Notes: generated by a model not told the origin, from the letters alone. DNA of 64,000 nt from Pseudomonas sp. MWU16-30317 (GCF_020515695.1 NZ_JAIWJA010000001.1:124001-188000); one strand, 5' to 3'; positions 49,598 through 58,920 are shown, counted from the stretch's first letter. Numbers and translations: made by a program.

Positions 49598-49950
49598 ACC
49601 CCGGTGGCAGCGGTCAGCATGATCTCGACCAATACGTCCGGCGAGGCCAGGTCGGCCTGGATAGTCGCACGGGCCGGCGCGGCGCCTTCGGGCAGCCACT
49701 CGCTCCAGACTTCATTCATGGCAGCGAAATCGGCGGTTATGTCCTTGAGCCAGATCTGCGCGCTCAGCAAGCGGGTTTTGTCGCTGCCCGATTGGGCGAG
49801 CAGGGCGTCGATCTTGGCCAGTACCTGGCGGGTCTGGCCGGCGCAATCGGCGGTGCGGTCGTCTGGCACCTGGCCTGACAACCAGGCCAGTCCACCGTGG
49901 AGGATGGCGCCGCTGAGGCGTGGATTGACGGAAATTCTCTGGATGCTCAT
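49594..49950 (-). CDS. RidA family protein (reactive enamine/imine deaminase type)
   Basis: This 118-residue protein belongs to the RidA/YjgF/YER057c family: GGLAWLSGQVPDD, VLAKIDALLAQSGSDKTRLLSAQIWLKDI and the substrate-binding arginine in APARATIQADLASPDVLVEI. RidA proteins hydrolyse 2-iminoacids and enamines released by PLP enzymes and FAD amino acid oxidases. It sits convergent to the deacylase gene (4-bp overlap) and divergent from the DadA-type dehydrogenase gene, whose product makes 2-imino acids, so a clearing role for D-amino acid oxidation is likely. The dehydrogenase and RidA probably share the 145-bp divergent control region. Confidence 0.92.
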   Translation of the reverse strand: MSIQRISVNPRLSGAILHGGLAWLSGQVPDDRTADCAGQTRQVLAKIDALLAQSGSDKTRLLSAQIWLKDITADFAAMNEVWSEWLPEGAAPARATIQADLASPDVLVEIMLTAATGV

Positions 49951-50095
49951 GGCAACTCCTGATGCGGGGTGGGGATGCGGTGTGGACGGACAACGCTAAC
50001 CACCCTCGCTTCATATTGCCATGACTAAATCGACTGTCGGCCATAACCCCTTGCTAAGGCCGCCCATCTTCAGACGTGATTCAAAGGAGAACACT

Positions 50096-51343
50096 GTGCA
50101 AGTAGTGGTGGTAGGAGCAGGTGTGGTGGGGCTGGCCAGTGCCTGGTATCTGGCGCAGAAGGGCCTGCAGGTCACGCTGGTGGATCGTCACGCCGAGGTC
50201 GCCCAAGAGACCAGCTTCGCCAATGGCGGGCAGTTGAGCTACAGCTACGTGGCGCCTCTGGCGGAACCGGGGGTGATAGGCAAGCTGCCGCAATGGTTGC
50301 TCGGCGCAGACTCGCCGTTGCGTTTCAGGCCGCGTCTGGACCCGGCCCAGTGGCGCTGGTGCCTGGCGTTTCTGCGTGCCTGCACACAGGCACAGGTGCG
50401 CCGCACCATCGGCGAGATGCTCAGCCTGTCGTACCTGAGCCGCGATGCGCTGGATGAACTGCTGGCCGCCCATCCGCTGGATTTCGATCTGACGCGCACC
50501 GGCAAGCTGGTGGTGTATCGCGACTCGGCGGCGCTGGCCGCCGCCACGCCGATGGTCGACTGGCAACGCTCGCTCGGCGCCGATCAACGCCTGCTGGACG
50601 GCCCGGGATGCGTCGCGCTGGAGCCGACGCTCGCGGCGATCGGCAGCCAGTTGGCCGGAGGCATTCACACGCCGGGGGAGGCGACCGGCGACTGCCTGCG
50701 CTTCTGTCAGGGGCTGCAGAGTTTGTTGGCGCACAGGCCTGACGTGCGCCTGGCCCTGGGCGTCGAGGTGCAGGGGTTGGTGCGCGAAGGGTCGCGAGTG
50801 GTCGCCGTGCGCACCGCCGAGGGGGACATCGCGGCCGATGCCGTGGTGGTCGCCGCCGGGATGTTCAGTGTGCCGTTGCTCAAGCCATTGGGGCTGTCGC
50901 TGCCGTTGTACGGCTTGCGCGGCTACAGCCTGAGCGTGCCGCTGGACCCATCCCTGCCTGCACCGCGCCTGAGCGTGACCGACGCCGCGCGCAAGGTGGT
51001 CTACGCGCCGCTGGGCAGGCGCCTGCGCATTGCGGCGATGGTCGACATGGGCGTGAGCGGGGCAGATGTCGACCCGGCGCGCATCACCTTGCTCAAGCAG
51101 CAGGTCGCCGAGACCTTCCCGCAACTGGACCTCGAGCATGCTCAGGCCTGGGCCGGTCTGCGCCCCAGTACCGCGCACAGCAAGCCGATCATCGGCCGTG
51201 CCGAGGGGTTCGACAACCTGTGGCTGAACGTCGGGCAGGGGGCGCTCGGGTTCACCTTGGCACTGGGCAGCGCGAAGCTGTTGGCCGCACAAATGAGCGG
51301 TGATGCCTCGCCGATCGATCCGGCGCCGTTTCAGTTGCGCTAG
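50096..51343 (+). CDS. D-amino acid dehydrogenase (DadA-type FAD oxidoreductase)
   Basis: This 415-residue FAD-dependent oxidoreductase starts with GTG, preceded by AAAGGAGA. The N-terminal dinucleotide motif VVVVGAGVVGLASAWYLAQKG is followed by SFANGGQLSYSYVAPLAEPG, very close to DadA, and the C-terminal GLRPSTAHSKPIIGR and NLWLNVGQGALGFTLALGS complete the FAD-binding domain. DadA enzymes oxidise D-amino acids to 2-keto acids and ammonia, passing electrons to the membrane chain. No alanine racemase (dadX) is adjacent, which separates this copy from the housekeeping dadAX operon. It ends the D-amino acid island. Confidence 0.92.
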   Translation: MQVVVVGAGVVGLASAWYLAQKGLQVTLVDRHAEVAQETSFANGGQLSYSYVAPLAEPGVIGKLPQWLLGADSPLRFRPRLDPAQWRWCLAFLRACTQAQVRRTIGEMLSLSYLSRDALDELLAAHPLDFDLTRTGKLVVYRDSAALAAATPMVDWQRSLGADQRLLDGPGCVALEPTLAAIGSQLAGGIHTPGEATGDCLRFCQGLQSLLAHRPDVRLALGVEVQGLVREGSRVVAVRTAEGDIAADAVVVAAGMFSVPLLKPLGLSLPLYGLRGYSLSVPLDPSLPAPRLSVTDAARKVVYAPLGRRLRIAAMVDMGVSGADVDPARITLLKQQVAETFPQLDLEHAQAWAGLRPSTAHSKPIIGRAEGFDNLWLNVGQGALGFTLALGSAKLLAAQMSGDASPIDPAPFQLR

Positions 51344-51439
51344 AAGGTCGCCGGGGTAGTCACCCAGCCTGTCCGCACTGCGCTGGTGGTCTATTCACGA
51401 TCACCATTGGGGCTCGCTGGGGGAGCCGTACGCCTGCAA

Positions 51440-51856
51440 TCAAGCGGCGCTGGCCACCGACAGGTGCTCGTGACAGGCCAGCCAGCGCCCCTCGCGATAG
51501 TGAAAAACGATGGTCTCGCGCTCTTCGCACTGCAACTCCTCACCCGCGACGCGCAGGCGCGTCGATACATCGTGGATGAAGATCGCCACCTCACCCTGCA
51601 GGCTCACATGGCCGTTGCTCGACTGGCACTCCAGCACGGCGAAACCCTCGGCCTGCCATTGCGCCCACACGGCTTCATATTCGGCGCGGGTATACAGCGG
51701 CTGGGGCAGGGTGTGGAATACGAAGGTGGCCTCAGGGCTGAAGCTGGCGAAGTAGCGCGCGGTGTCGTTGCTGGCGAAGGCACTGACCAGATCGGCGGCG
51801 GCCTGGAGTACCTGTTCGTGTGTATGGGGGGCTTGCGTCTGGGAGGATTGCTGCAC
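51440..51856 (-). CDS. SnoaL-like / NTF2-fold protein
   Basis: This 138-residue protein has the cone-shaped NTF2-like fold pattern: AAADLVSAFASNDTARYFASFSP, TFVFHTLPQPLYTRAEYEAVWAQW and a C-terminal ETIVFHYREGRWLACHEHLS, typical of DUF4440/SnoaL proteins. A GTG at 51856 with GAGG seven bases upstream is chosen over the longer ATG frame, whose extra residues are low-complexity. Such small proteins are cyclases, isomerases or ligand-binding proteins; no function can be given. It is divergent from the LysR gene at 52.1 kb and downstream of dadA in convergent orientation. Confidence 0.75.
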   Translation of the reverse strand: MQQSSQTQAPHTHEQVLQAAADLVSAFASNDTARYFASFSPEATFVFHTLPQPLYTRAEYEAVWAQWQAEGFAVLECQSSNGHVSLQGEVAIFIHDVSTRLRVAGEELQCEERETIVFHYREGRWLACHEHLSVASAA

Positions 51857-52075
51857 GGTGGGCCTCGGTAATGGCTGTTGTGATTGTCTGCGGGGATTCT
51901 GGCGAGTACCGCGGGCGGGGCAAATCGGTGGGGGCAAATAATCACTTCAGGGATTCATCAACTAATCGCGTTGGAACGCGCAATTGACACGCTGCCTGCC
52001 CTGGCATTGAATGCCTCGCTCCCCCGTGTGGTCATCGTCAATGAGTCAGACACCGTGTTGAGAAACGTCGCCGAT

Positions 52076-52951
52076 ATGGACCTGCGCCTGCTGCGGATCT
52101 TTACCGTAGTGGTCAAGTGCGGCGGCTTCAGCGCCGCCCAGGCCGAGCTCAACATGAGCCAGTCCAACATCAGCATGCACATCTCCGGGCTGGAAAAACG
52201 CCTGGGCTATCGTCTGTGCGAGCGCGGCAAGGGTGGCTTTCGGGTGACCGAGAAGGGCCAGCGGATTCTCGACGCGGCGGCCGTACTGTTCGGTGCCGTG
52301 GATGCGTTTCGCGATGAGGCTCAGGGGCTGTCGGGGCGTCTGGTGGGCGATCTGTACTTGGGCGTGGCCGATAACATCGCGACCCTGCCCACCGCGCGCA
52401 TCGATGCGGCCATCGCGCGGTTCTACCAGCGCGAGCCCGATACCCATCTGCACATCCACGTCAATTCGCCCACCGAGCTCGAGCGCGCGGTGATCGACGG
52501 TCAACTGGATATGGCGGTGTCATATTTCAGCCGGGAGTTGCCGACGCTCGACTACCAAGCCCTGTACAGCGAAGCGATCGGCGTGTTCTGCGGTCGTCTG
52601 CATCCGCTGTTCGCGGTCCCGCAGCCCGATACCGCGCAACTGCAGGACGCCGACTGGATCCGCCACGGTTTTCTGTCGGCCAGCCAGGTGCTGCCGATAG
52701 TGCCCCGGCGTGCATCGGCGACTGCGCATCATATGGAGGCGGTGGTGCATGGAGTGTTGGCGGGCACCCACCTGGGCTATCTGCCCGCGCACTATGCTCA
52801 ACCGTGGATCGCCAGCGGGCAGATGCGCGAGCTGGGCGACACGCCGCTGCGCTATGACGTGCAGCACCGCCTGATCACCCATGTCGGGCACCCGCAGAGC
52901 GAAGCGGTGCGGGCCTTTATCGATGATCTGCTGGCGGTGCATCGCGCCTAG
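52076..52951 (+). CDS. LysR-family transcriptional regulator
   Basis: This 291-residue regulator has a LysR HTH (residues 1-60; LLRIFTVVVKCGGFSAAQAELN, SQSNISMHISGLEKRLGYRLC) and an effector domain. The start at 52076 (MDLRLLRIF) fits the family boundary, but an in-frame GTG at 52055 is possible. It is divergent from the NTF2-like gene and convergent (10-bp gap) with the aldehyde dehydrogenase gene. Its target may be either neighbour or the D-amino acid genes; nothing in the sequence decides. Confidence 0.9.
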   Translation: MDLRLLRIFTVVVKCGGFSAAQAELNMSQSNISMHISGLEKRLGYRLCERGKGGFRVTEKGQRILDAAAVLFGAVDAFRDEAQGLSGRLVGDLYLGVADNIATLPTARIDAAIARFYQREPDTHLHIHVNSPTELERAVIDGQLDMAVSYFSRELPTLDYQALYSEAIGVFCGRLHPLFAVPQPDTAQLQDADWIRHGFLSASQVLPIVPRRASATAHHMEAVVHGVLAGTHLGYLPAHYAQPWIASGQMRELGDTPLRYDVQHRLITHVGHPQSEAVRAFIDDLLAVHRA

Positions 52952-52961
52952 CGCATGGCCG

Positions 52962-54443
52962 TTAGCCGAGGCAGCGGGTCACGTGCTTGACCGACTGATA
53001 CGCCGACAACCCCCAGGGGCCCAGTTCACGGCCGATGCCGCTGGCCTTGGTGCCGCCCCATGAGGTTTCGACGAACACCGCCTGGACCGAGTTGATCCAC
53101 ACGTGCCCGACCTCCAGCGCCGCCGCTACGCGTTGTGCGCGCTGCAGATCGCTGCTGATCACCGTGGCAACGAGGCCGAAGCGGCTGTCGTTGGCGATGT
53201 CGATGGCCTGCTGCTCGCTGCTGAAGCGCTGGGTGCAGAGCACCGGCCCGAAGATCTCTTCGTTCCACAGGCGGCTGCCGCTTGGCACGTCGGCATACAG
53301 CGTCGGGCGTACGAACCAGCCGGGTTGTTCCACTGCCTTGGCGCCGGCCAGACAGCGCAAGCCTTCGGTCTGGGCGAGGGCGAAGTAGTCGTTGACCTTC
53401 GCCCATTGCGCCTGGCTGATCAGTGGGCCCATCTCGACCTGGCCCTGAGCCGGGTCGCCCACCTTGAGCGCCTCGAAAGCCGTGGCCAGGTGTTGCAGCA
53501 GAGCGTCACTGATGCGTTCGTGCACCACCAATCGGGAGGTGGCCGAGCACATCTGCCCGGCGTTCCAGCAGATTCCGGCGACGATCCATTCCACTGCCTG
53601 GTCGAGGTCGCAATCGTCGAACACCACGATGGCCGACTTGCCGCCCAGCTCCAGGGTCAGCGGCCGACACTGCTCGGCGGCGGCGTGCATCACTTGGCTA
53701 CCCACCGCATTGCTGCCGGTGAAGGAGACCTTGTCCAGGCCAGGATGACTGCTCAGGGCTGCGCCTACCTGGCGTGCGCCGATGACGATATTCAACACGC
53801 CCGCCGGCAGCCCGATGGCGTCGCTGATCTGCCCGTAGGCTTGTTCGATCAGCGGGGTGACTTCGGACGGCTTGAGCACCAGGGTGCAGCCTGCGGCCAA
53901 CGCCGGGGCGAGCTTCCAGGCGCTGGTCACCAGCGGGAAGTTCCAGGGCACGATCAAGGCCACCACGCCGACTGGCTCGCGCCGCGTTTGTGCGACAAAG
54001 CCCGGCACCGCCAGCGGCACGTCGCTGTCCTGGCCGGCATCAAGCTGCTCGGCCAGCACCGCATAGTAGTTAAAGGTGGCTACGGCGTCGTCGATATCGA
54101 TACTGGCTTCGTGTTCCGGTTTGCCGTTGTTGCGCATCTGCAGCGCCAGCAGCTCGCCACGCCGTTGCTCGATCTGCTCGGCGAAGCGGCGCAGATAGCC
54201 GCTACGCTCGGCGCCACTCAAGGCGCGCCATGCAGGCAAGGCGGCGCGCGCAGCGGCGACGGCCTGATCCACTTGCGTCAGGCTGGCGCCCTGGAGTTCG
54301 GCGAAGGGCCGGGTGGTGCTGGGGTCATGGACCACGATGGCTTCGTCGCCTTGACCAGCGGCCCATTGGCCCGCGATGTAGTGGGGAGTGTTCGTAGGGT
54401 GACTCCCGGCAGTGGCGGGTGTAAGCGAGGGGGCGGGGGGCAT
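52962..54443 (-). CDS. NAD(P)-dependent aldehyde dehydrogenase
   Basis: This 493-residue enzyme has the full aldehyde dehydrogenase pattern: PWNFPLVTSAWKLAPALAAG, FTGSNAVGSQV (cofactor loop), catalytic E265 in LELGGKSA and C299 in WNAGQMCSATSR, and the C-terminal oligomerisation segment. The overall type is close to betaine-aldehyde or gamma-aminobutyraldehyde dehydrogenases. AGGA precedes the ATG at 54443. The gene is alone on its strand, with 498 bp upstream. Possible substrates are aminoaldehydes from amine breakdown; this is not shown by the context. Confidence 0.92.
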   Translation of the reverse strand: MPPAPSLTPATAGSHPTNTPHYIAGQWAAGQGDEAIVVHDPSTTRPFAELQGASLTQVDQAVAAARAALPAWRALSGAERSGYLRRFAEQIEQRRGELLALQMRNNGKPEHEASIDIDDAVATFNYYAVLAEQLDAGQDSDVPLAVPGFVAQTRREPVGVVALIVPWNFPLVTSAWKLAPALAAGCTLVLKPSEVTPLIEQAYGQISDAIGLPAGVLNIVIGARQVGAALSSHPGLDKVSFTGSNAVGSQVMHAAAEQCRPLTLELGGKSAIVVFDDCDLDQAVEWIVAGICWNAGQMCSATSRLVVHERISDALLQHLATAFEALKVGDPAQGQVEMGPLISQAQWAKVNDYFALAQTEGLRCLAGAKAVEQPGWFVRPTLYADVPSGSRLWNEEIFGPVLCTQRFSSEQQAIDIANDSRFGLVATVISSDLQRAQRVAAALEVGHVWINSVQAVFVETSWGGTKASGIGRELGPWGLSAYQSVKHVTRCLG

Positions 54444-54941
54444 GGCAATTCCTGACGTTGGCAGATGTATTGTTGTGATGGGTGGGGCGGCCTGACTGGC
54501 CAGGCGCTGGCCGCTACCGCCCGCGCAGGAAGCTTAATCGCGTAGGAACATCAGTTCGTATTCATGATTTTGGATGCTGGTATATCGCATGGCTGATGTA
54601 TGTGGCCTGGGAAACAGCCGGATGCGGGGTGTTGAATACCGTCCGTCTGTAGAGGCTCAACGGTTGCCGGGGGTACCGCCTGTCGGCTGGTCAGCGCGCA
54701 GCTCGTCGTCCATCTCCCGTCTGAGCGGGCAGTAATGTTCACCCGCCAATGCTGCGCACGCAGCTCCCGTGGGGGATCTCGACCCAAGGCCTTGATAGAG
54801 ACCGGTGACGGCAAGGGTCCTGCCTGCCACAGCCGATACAACCTGGGCTGACCTCTAATCGACATATTCTTGTCAAATGATGGCACTAAGATATCATTCG
54901 GGCTGTCGTACCCTGATTCATAGCTTCCTGCCCGGTGTCCC
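54444..54941. other. Non-coding interval between divergent aldehyde dehydrogenase and diguanylate cyclase genes
   Basis: No supportable gene is seen. A 130-codon minus-strand frame covers part of it but lacks family resemblance, has odd composition and shows no ribosome binding site. The right end holds a probable promoter for the diguanylate cyclase gene (annotated separately). The aldehyde dehydrogenase promoter must lie at the left end. Confidence 0.55.
54870..54897 (+). promoter_or_regulatory. Sigma-70-like promoter of the diguanylate cyclase gene
   Basis: TTGTCA (54870-54875) and TATCAT (54892-54897), each one base from consensus, are separated by 16 bp and placed about 45 bp upstream of the ATG at 54942. 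Confidence 0.5.
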
Positions 54942-56159
54942 ATGCCTTTCAGCGTTCCTGATCATTCCACTGCTGACGATCCGCGCCTCCTTGCACAGGT
55001 CGAGCAAGCCATTGCATCGGGTGTCCGCAGACTGCGATTCGACAGTGAGCTGGAGCACCGTTACGAAGCCGACACCCATCAACAGCGGCTGCAGTTTCTG
55101 ACCACCATCGGCATCATCGGTGGGTTGGTCTACAACGTATTCATGCTCAGCGATTGGCTGACGCTGCACGACATGTTCGCGTACGTGGCGCTGGGCCGGG
55201 TGTGCCTGATCACGCCGATGATCATCGGCTTGCTGGTATTGCTTCAGCGCCTGAAATCACGCTGGGCGCTTGAAACGGTCGCGGCCACGGGCACGGTGTT
55301 GTCGTCATTAATGCCCCTGGTGGTGATGATCTACAGCGACAGCCCCTATCGCATGCATTTTCAATTGGGCATGGTGTTGATCATGGTCTATTGCACCATG
55401 ATCCAGCAGATGCCGTTGCGTTACGCCGCCTGGGCCATGCTGTGTATGGTGGTCATTCAGTTGGTGACGACTTACCTGGCGCACTTCGCGGACTTCATCA
55501 TCTGGCAGTCCAACGCGTTGCTGTTCGTCTCGACGGCCGCGCTGCTGGTGATGGCCACTTACTTCATGGAGCGCGGCAAGCGCTTCAGTTATCTGTTCTC
55601 TTTGCGTGGCCGGCTGTTGCAAAAACAGTTGATGAGTCTGGCGCGAACCGATTCCCTGACCCAACTGTTCAATCGGCGCTACCAAGGCGAGGTCCTGATG
55701 GATGTTTGGGAACAGGCCCAGGCCGCACCCACGCCCGTGGCGACCATTCTGCTCGATATCGATCACTTCAAGGCCTACAACGACAGCTACGGCCACTTGC
55801 AGGGTGACGCGTGCCTCAAGCGCCTCAGCGAAGCGGTCCAGCAGACGGCCGAGGACGCTGGCGCGCTGGCCTTTCGGTTCGGCGGTGAAGAAATTCTGCT
55901 GCTGTTGGTGGATGCGGATGCCAGCCAGGCCAGGGTCCTGGCCGAAGCCTTGCAAGCGGCAGTCGCTGCCCTGCAGATGCCGCACCCGGCATTGGGTGAG
56001 GGTGCGCGCGTCACCATCAGCCTTGGCATTGCCGCTGCCACTGCGCCGCAGATCAGTGCCGACGCCTTGATCGGCAGCGCAGACAGCGCGTTGTATGCCG
56101 CCAAGCATGCGGGGCGTGATTGTTTGCGCTTCGCCCGGCCAGAAGCGGTAGGGGGTTAG
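54942..56159 (+). CDS. Membrane diguanylate cyclase (GGDEF domain, GGEEI variant)
   Basis: This 405-residue inner-membrane signalling protein has a cytoplasmic N-terminal stretch, about six hydrophobic helices (55-210, a MASE-like sensor) and a C-terminal GGDEF domain (235-400). Seen are the domain start ARTDSLTQLFNRRY, the metal-site LLDIDHFKAYND and the active loop RFGGEEI at 314-318. GGEE loops are generally active in making c-di-GMP; the final Ile instead of Phe is less usual. The inhibitory RxxD site expected just before the loop is absent (EDAGALAFRFGGEE). It should raise c-di-GMP without that form of product inhibition (inference). It is monocistronic. Confidence 0.9.
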   Translation: MPFSVPDHSTADDPRLLAQVEQAIASGVRRLRFDSELEHRYEADTHQQRLQFLTTIGIIGGLVYNVFMLSDWLTLHDMFAYVALGRVCLITPMIIGLLVLLQRLKSRWALETVAATGTVLSSLMPLVVMIYSDSPYRMHFQLGMVLIMVYCTMIQQMPLRYAAWAMLCMVVIQLVTTYLAHFADFIIWQSNALLFVSTAALLVMATYFMERGKRFSYLFSLRGRLLQKQLMSLARTDSLTQLFNRRYQGEVLMDVWEQAQAAPTPVATILLDIDHFKAYNDSYGHLQGDACLKRLSEAVQQTAEDAGALAFRFGGEEILLLLVDADASQARVLAEALQAAVAALQMPHPALGEGARVTISLGIAAATAPQISADALIGSADSALYAAKHAGRDCLRFARPEAVGG

Positions 56160-56200
56160 GTCACCATTCGGTGCCCAGCGGTTCGTCGAGCTGCTGGACG

Positions 56201-57007
56201 TTATCGAGCGGGCTGCCTGACGGGGGCGGCCCGGTGTTTTTTGCGGATGTCCGGCAGCAGCCGTTGCAGGCGTTTTATCTCGGCTTCGGCCTGCGCCAGT
56301 TCTTGTACTGAAGCCTGCAGCCATATCTGCTCCAGCGGTTGCAGGTCGGCTTGCTCCTTGGCCTTAAGGCACCATTGGAAATGGTCATGCCAAGAGCCCA
56401 GTGCGGCTTGCACGGCCTTGAGCGATTTGGCGGCATTTTTCGACAAGGGCGATAAATGCGGGAAGGCTTCGGTCAGGTAGCGCGAGCGTTTTACCAGTAT
56501 TCGTAATTCATGGCGGTCGAACTGCGGGTCGTTCAAGGCTGCATGGAGTTTGTCGATCTGCTTGGTCAGGGCCCTGCCGATCAGGCGCTTGAGCTTGGCA
56601 GAGTCGCGCCCGGCGTCTTCGGCGCGGAACAGCGACGGCCAGTTGTCCAGCGCGACGAACAGACGCTTGAGTGCGGCATCGTCAAGTATGGCCTTGTAGT
56701 CCGCCTGCAACCGGGCTCTTCGCGCGGCGGCCTCGGCGGGCATACCGCGTGCCTGCAACTCGATGGCCATGACTTCCAGATCCCGCGTCGGCGTGGTCAG
56801 CCGGCCCACCTGTGCCGCCGCTTCGCGCAACGAGCTTGTGGCCGCGATGGAGCGCAGCGGGCTGAGCAGGCTGCGAATACGCCGGATGCAAATGCGCAAA
56901 TCGTGAAGCGCCTCGTCATCGGCGGTGGCCTCGAGCCGCGCCCGGGCATGAAACAACGCCACTTCCAGCTCGATGATTTCCTTCACGTACTCGTTCACGA
57001 AAGCCAT
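56201..57007 (-). CDS. CHAD domain protein
   Basis: This 268-residue all-helical protein matches the CHAD domain (conserved histidine alpha-helical): ALHDLRICIRRIRSLLSPL near 35-55, TRDLEVMAIELQ, FDRHELRILVKRSRYLTEAFPHL and a basic C-terminus. CHAD proteins bind inorganic polyphosphate on a basic surface, often fused to CYTH phosphatase domains, which is absent here. The ATG at 57007 has AGG seven bases upstream; an in-frame GTG at 57016 is the alternative. It is convergent with the diguanylate cyclase gene. Confidence 0.88.
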   Translation of the reverse strand: MAFVNEYVKEIIELEVALFHARARLEATADDEALHDLRICIRRIRSLLSPLRSIAATSSLREAAAQVGRLTTPTRDLEVMAIELQARGMPAEAAARRARLQADYKAILDDAALKRLFVALDNWPSLFRAEDAGRDSAKLKRLIGRALTKQIDKLHAALNDPQFDRHELRILVKRSRYLTEAFPHLSPLSKNAAKSLKAVQAALGSWHDHFQWCLKAKEQADLQPLEQIWLQASVQELAQAEAEIKRLQRLLPDIRKKHRAAPVRQPAR

Positions 57008-57113
57008 TCGATCCACCTGTTCATGCTGATCTGGCGGCTGAGGCTAGCAGAGAATGGTGACAGATTAGAAGTGCCCCTCTGGTGGCTATCAGCCTATGTG
57101 GCCTTGTGCATCT

Positions 57114-58808
57114 TCAATCGACCCGCACAATCCGCCCGGCACTGTGCGTCGCTCCCACGGCAACGTGCTTCGCTTCGTTGATCCGCAGGTACTGCAGCAT
57201 TGCCTCCAGGTCGACCAGTTTGCTGTCCACCACCCTGGTCCCTTGCTTGAACACCGAAAACCGATCCCCACCTGCGGCGAGAAACGCATTGGACACCACG
57301 CGATAGCTGCGTTTCATCTCCAGTGGCTTGCCATCCAGCATGACGCTGCCCGGCACCACACGGCTGTCGGCCGGGCGCCTGGCGTCCCAGCGATAGCTGA
57401 ACCCCTGGGACACCTGCAACAGATGCAAGGCCGCGGCGCTGAACGGTTGGTTGAGCAGCGCCACTAGCTGTTCGCCAGTAAGGTCCATGAGCACCAGGGT
57501 GTTGTCGAACGGCTGCACACTGGCGAGCTGGGCATAGGTGAGCCCCTTGCCTCGCGCCTGTTCGAGATCGTTACGAATGCCACCGACGTTCATGAAGGCG
57601 ATCTGCGCGCCCCAGGGGCGGGTCATGGCCAGTTGCGAGTCGCTGACCAGATCGCCCAGCGCTGATTCACCGTTGCGGTCCAGGCGGCGACTCACCAAGG
57701 GCACAGCGATACGGCCGGCCGGTTGCAGGAGGATGGCATCGCTGCGCGCTTCGACTTCGTGCTGCAAGGCGGCCATCTTGGCATCCGGGGTGTAAAGCTG
57801 CGGATCGGCCAGCAGGTTGCTGGTGGTCACCGCCGTGACATGGTGCGCGCCCGGCGTGACTTGCAGCGTAAGACGGGTCAACAGGTGGCCGTAGGAGCTG
57901 CCTTGAGTGACCGAAAGATGGCCGACCTTGCACAGATAGCCCTGATGGGAATGGCCGCTGAGCAGCGCGTCGACGGCAGGATCGAGGCGCTGGGCAACGT
58001 CGATGATAGCGCCGCTGAGCTGGCTGCAATCGCTTTGATCGAAGCGCTCCGGGGTGCTGCCACCCTGGTGAATCACCGCGATGATCGCGTTCACCCCTTG
58101 GGCCAGGAGCTCGGGAATCACCCGGTTGATGGCGTCTGCCTCGTCGGTCGCTTGCAGGCCTTGCATGGCTTTGGGGCTGACGATCTGCGCCACGTCGCGC
58201 AGCACGGCGCCGACAAAGGCGACCTTGACGCCATGGCTTTCTTCGATGCGGTAGGGCGCAAGCAGCGGCTTGCCGGTGGCGGTGTCGATCAGGTTGGCGG
58301 CGATGTAGGGAAAGCCGCTGCCGGGGTAGTCGGGGCGCAACTTGCAGGCTTTTTGTGGTCGCGAGGACTGACAGCCACCGTTGATCTGGCGCAGTAGCTC
58401 GGCCTTGCCGTTGTCGAGTTCGTGGTTGCCGACGCTGCTCAACAGCAGCCCCATGCCATGCAAGGCTTCAAGGGTCGGCTCATCGGCCCACATGGCCGAG
58501 ATCGCCGGGCTGGCACCGATCAGATCGCCGTCACCGACGAACAACAGTTGCGGATCCTGCGCGCGCAGTTGGTCGAGCATGCCGCCCAAGGTGGCGATAC
58601 CCCCGGCGTCGAGCGTGTACTCGGTGCCAGCGGCGTCCTTGTAGGTCCAGGGATTGGGTTGCAGATAACCATGCAGATCGTTGATGGCGACGACAGTGAC
58701 CTGCACCGGTTGAACAGGCGCGGTGCTCGGCGCCTGGCTGCAGGCGGCGAGGGCGACGAGCAGCACGGTGGTCGCCAGGCGGCGACCACCGGCGAGAAAG
58801 GTTGCCAT
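57114..58808 (-). CDS. 5'-nucleotidase/UshA-like metallophosphatase lipoprotein
   Basis: This 564-residue secreted enzyme begins with a lipoprotein signal (MATFLAGGRRLATTVLLVALAAC is the leader; lipidated C23) and has the two-domain 5'-nucleotidase layout. Metal motifs: INDLHGY, GDGDLIGASP, GNHELDNG, VIHQGG and GHSHQGY in the N-terminal half; GDLVSDSQL and FMNVGGIRNDL in the C-terminal substrate domain. It removes phosphate from external nucleotides to give nucleosides, which the Tsx/NupC system at 34-37 kb could take up. The start at 58808 is used since the lipobox follows it directly; the longer frame has no signal. It stands 112 bp downstream of the phosphoesterase gene on the same strand. 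Confidence 0.9.
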   Translation of the reverse strand: MATFLAGGRRLATTVLLVALAACSQAPSTAPVQPVQVTVVAINDLHGYLQPNPWTYKDAAGTEYTLDAGGIATLGGMLDQLRAQDPQLLFVGDGDLIGASPAISAMWADEPTLEALHGMGLLLSSVGNHELDNGKAELLRQINGGCQSSRPQKACKLRPDYPGSGFPYIAANLIDTATGKPLLAPYRIEESHGVKVAFVGAVLRDVAQIVSPKAMQGLQATDEADAINRVIPELLAQGVNAIIAVIHQGGSTPERFDQSDCSQLSGAIIDVAQRLDPAVDALLSGHSHQGYLCKVGHLSVTQGSSYGHLLTRLTLQVTPGAHHVTAVTTSNLLADPQLYTPDAKMAALQHEVEARSDAILLQPAGRIAVPLVSRRLDRNGESALGDLVSDSQLAMTRPWGAQIAFMNVGGIRNDLEQARGKGLTYAQLASVQPFDNTLVLMDLTGEQLVALLNQPFSAAALHLLQVSQGFSYRWDARRPADSRVVPGSVMLDGKPLEMKRSYRVVSNAFLAAGGDRFSVFKQGTRVVDSKLVDLEAMLQYLRINEAKHVAVGATHSAGRIVRVD

Positions 58809-58920
58809 GGCAAAACATCCTGTCGGGCGAAAGAAAGGCCCTCGCGTGGGGGCCCTGATTGACGGTCTCAAGCAGTACGTTAGTGGGCGACTGACGATTG
58901 CGCCAGTCGGCCGGCAGGCG

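Noticed and set aside
54551..54943. 130-codon open frame on the minus strand in the gap before the diguanylate cyclase gene
   Set aside because: No family resemblance, no ribosome binding site, and it would occupy the promoter of the cyclase gene.
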